NCBI GenBank assembly: GCA_963713275.1
Contig: CAVQLG010000012.1
Coordinates: 1-64,000 of the forward strand
Source: CAIWHR01 sp963713275
GTDB lineage: Bacteria; Pseudomonadota; Gammaproteobacteria; Burkholderiales; Casimicrobiaceae
Length of the DNA: 64,000 nucleotides
Direction of reading: 5' to 3'
Below are positions 61,907 to 64,000 of the stretch, piece by piece (positions within the stretch are counted from its first letter, which is position 1; every line of letters starts with the position of its first letter). The notes under the pieces were generated by a model. The model saw only the letters and a program-made list of their open reading frames with translations, was not told where the DNA came from and did no database searches. Position numbers and translations under genes: made by a program.

Positions 61907-63163
61907 CTAAGGGGGGGGATCGGGGAACTGGTAGATGCGCTGGAACAAAGCGACGAGTTCGGCGCGCTCGGCATCGCCGGCCTGGTTCAGTGCCTGCGTC
62001 GGCGCATGCAGGAATTTGTTGGTGAGCCCGCGGGCGAGCAGCTCGAGCACTTGCTCGGGCGGCGCCCCGTTCTGCAACAGCTTCTTCGCCCGCTCGAGCT
62101 CCGTTACCCGCAGCGCCTCGTGGTGCCCGTGGATGGCCGTGATCGTCGGCACCACGGCCCGCCCCTCCAGCCAGCGCACGAAGCTCTCCGTCTGGATCGC
62201 GATCATCTCCTCGGCCTGCTGCATCGCTTCCTTGCGGACCTGCAGGTTGTCGCGCACGATGCTCGCGAGGTCGTCGACGGTGTAGAGGAACACGTCGTCG
62301 AGATCGGCCACCTCGCGCTCGACGTCGCGGGGCACCGCGAGGTCGACGATGAACACCGGCGCGTGGCGGCGAACCTTGACTGCGCGCTCGAGCAGCCCCT
62401 TGCCGAGGATCGGCAACGTGCTGGCGGTGCAGGTGACGATGATGTCGAAGCGCGGCAGCGCGCCCGGCATCTCGTTCAGCGTGATCGAGTCGGCGCGCAG
62501 GCGCTCGGCAAGCTGGCGACCCCGCTCCAGCGTGCGGTTGGCGATCGTGATCGACTTCGGCGTGCGGGCGGCGAAGTGCGTTGCCGTGAGCTCGATCATC
62601 TCGCCGGCGCCGATCAGGAGCAGCCGCTGGTCGGCGATCGACGGGAAGATCCGCTCGGCGAGTTTCACGGCCGCCGCCGCCATCGAGATCGACGCGCTCC
62701 CGATGTCGGTCTGCGAGCGCACGTCCTTGGCCACCGCGAAGGTCCTCTGGAACAGGCGGTTGAGGACCAGCCCCAGCGAGCCCGCGGCCTCGGCGTGACG
62801 CACCGCCTGTTTCATCTGTCCCAGGATCTGCGGCTCGCCCAGGACCACCGAGTCGAGGCCGCTGGCGACGCGGAACGCGTGCGCCACTGCCTTTTCCTGC
62901 GGCAGGGTGTAGACGTAAGGCGCCAGCGCGTCGCGGGGCACGTGGTGGAACTCCTCCAGCCACCGGACCACCGGCTGCGGCTCGGCGCCGTGGATGTAGA
63001 CCTCGGTCCGGTTGCAGGTCGACAGGATCGCCGCTTCCTTGACCTTCGGCCGGCCCAGGAGATCGCGCAGCGCGAGTCCGATCGCGTCTGACGAGAAGGC
63101 GACGCGCTCCCGCACGTCGAGCGGCGCCGTCTGGTGATTGAGGCCGAGGGTATAGAGCGCCAT
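61907..63163 (-). CDS. hemA: glutamyl-tRNA reductase
   Basis: 418 residues from MALYTLGLNHQTAPLD (63163), the standard start; an upstream Met at 63187 is not. STCNRTEVY holds the active-site Cys, then VVLGEPQILGQMK and LLLIGAGEMIELTATHF (NADPH). First committed step of haem synthesis from tRNA-Glu. Upstream of prfA-prmC, downstream of recG. Confidence 0.96.
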   Translation of the reverse strand: MALYTLGLNHQTAPLDVRERVAFSSDAIGLALRDLLGRPKVKEAAILSTCNRTEVYIHGAEPQPVVRWLEEFHHVPRDALAPYVYTLPQEKAVAHAFRVASGLDSVVLGEPQILGQMKQAVRHAEAAGSLGLVLNRLFQRTFAVAKDVRSQTDIGSASISMAAAAVKLAERIFPSIADQRLLLIGAGEMIELTATHFAARTPKSITIANRTLERGRQLAERLRADSITLNEMPGALPRFDIIVTCTASTLPILGKGLLERAVKVRRHAPVFIVDLAVPRDVEREVADLDDVFLYTVDDLASIVRDNLQVRKEAMQQAEEMIAIQTESFVRWLEGRAVVPTITAIHGHHEALRVTELERAKKLLQNGAPPEQVLELLARGLTNKFLHAPTQALNQAGDAERAELVALFQRIYQFPDPPP

Positions 63164-63302
63164 GGTTGCGGCAGGCTGGACGGGCATTTTAGCCCAAACG
63201 CCCTTGCCGGAGCTGCAACACCCTGATTCCCGTGACGAAAGCGGTTGGCGCGCCCGGACCGCGGCCCCCGTCAGTGCACGCCGCCGCCGGCTGGCCGGCC
63301 GT

Positions 63303-64000
63303 TCAGGCCTTGAAGAACTCCGCCCGTCCCCCGAGCCAGCGCTCGACGTGCGCGGCGACGGCGGCGCTCCCGCGCGCCAGCAGCTCGTCTGCCGCGTCGC
63401 GCGCGGCTTCGATCAGCGCCGCGTCGCGCTCGAGATCCGCGAAGCGCAGCATGGGAACGCCCGACTGCCGCGCGCCGAGGATCTCGCCGGGGCCGCGGAT
63501 CGCGAGGTCGGCGCGCGCGATCTCGAAGCCGTCGCTGCTCTCGAAGATCACCTTGAGCCGCGCCTTTGCGACCTCGCCCAACGGCTCCTCGAACAGCAGG
63601 TAGCACACGCTCTCTTGCGCGCCGCGACCGACGCGACCGCGCAGCTGGTGGAGTTGCGCGAGGCCAAAGCGCTCGGCGTGCTCGATCACCATCAGCGAAG
63701 CGTTGGGCACGTCGACGCCGACCTCGATCACCGTCGTCGCCACCAGCAGCTTGGTACCGCCGGCCACGAAATCCGCCATCACCGCCGCCTTCTCGTCGGC
63801 CTTCATCCGGCCGTGCAGCAGCCCCACCGAGAGCTCCGGCAACGCCTGCCTGAGCTCCGCGTGCAGCGCCACCGCAGTCTGCAGCTCGAGCTTTTCCGAC
63901 TCCTCGATCAGCGGACAGACCCAGTACGCCTGCCGGCCCTCGGCGCAGCCGCGCCGAATGCGCTCGACGATCTCCGGGCGCCGCCTGTTGTTGACGAGGC
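63303..64000 (-). CDS. recG: ATP-dependent DNA helicase RecG, C-terminal part (window edge)
   Basis: The frame is open to the window edge, so the 5' part is missing only because of the cut. Visible: RRPEIVERIRRG, CPLIEESEKLELQ, LLHGRMKADEKAAVM, VATTVIEVGVDVPNASLMVIEHAERFG and QLRGRVGRG (helicase motif VI), then FESSDGFEIARADL and GPGEILGARQSG. RecG reverses stalled replication forks. Confidence 0.95.
   Translation of the reverse strand, partial: LVNNRRRPEIVERIRRGCAEGRQAYWVCPLIEESEKLELQTAVALHAELRQALPELSVGLLHGRMKADEKAAVMADFVAGGTKLLVATTVIEVGVDVPNASLMVIEHAERFGLAQLHQLRGRVGRGAQESVCYLLFEEPLGEVAKARLKVIFESSDGFEIARADLAIRGPGEILGARQSGVPMLRFADLERDAALIEAARDAADELLARGSAAVAAHVERWLGGRAEFFKA

Noticed and set aside
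1..64000. CRISPR arrays, rRNA or tRNA genes
   Set aside because: No regularly spaced repeats and no recognisable rRNA or tRNA sequence were found on either strand.

Overview
The window comes from a high-GC proteobacterium, most likely a betaproteobacterium. The evidence is gene content and order: hemC-hemD with hemX-hemY nearby, recG-hemA-prfA-prmC, rph-rdgB-hemW, ubiD and ubiA, and a pteridine-reductase-type SDR beside a MidA-type methyltransferase. I saw no rRNA, tRNA or CRISPR array. Genus and species cannot be told from this sequence.

Bases 1-25,200 are an accessory island, mostly mobile elements and their debris. From the left: an IS21-family element (istA/istB) whose right end sits in a broken DUF3631-type gene; a frameshifted tyrosine integrase; a DUF2971/XRE pair flanked by two ~118-bp imperfect direct repeats; a run of three membrane-protein genes of unknown function; an McrBC restriction remnant whose mcrC is split by a 1,353-bp ISAzo13-type element with 29-bp inverted ends and a 3-bp target duplication; a compact transposon with a Mu/TnsB-type DDE transposase, an ExeA/TnsC-type ATPase, a zinc-ribbon protein and two related ~70-aa proteins; a second IS21 remnant; an AbiEi/AbiEii-like toxin-antitoxin pair under a perfect 13-bp palindrome; a DUF3299/FtsX-type permease remnant whose permease is interrupted by a group II intron that has lost almost all of its reverse transcriptase; an IS66-type element with convergent gene blocks and a DUF4338 (DruA-like) gene; and one integron attC site.

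Bases 25,200-64,000 are chromosomal backbone, densely packed and strongly GC-rich. They encode ubiquinone synthesis (ubiD, ubiA), one-carbon metabolism (fhs), haem synthesis (hemA, hemC, hemD, hemX, hemY, hemW), tRNA and translation functions (dusA, prfA, prmC), nucleotide and RNA housekeeping (rdgB, rph), an IclR-controlled oxidoreductase cluster (42,193-45,021) probably for a sugar acid or polyol, an acyl-CoA synthetase, an OmpW porin with an FNR-like box upstream, and a recG fragment at the right edge.

Single-base frameshifts recur: DUF3631 gene, integrase, two of the three membrane-protein genes, and the essential prfA. Because prfA should be intact in a living cell, some or all of these are probably sequence or assembly errors, so the frameshifted island genes should not be assumed dead.
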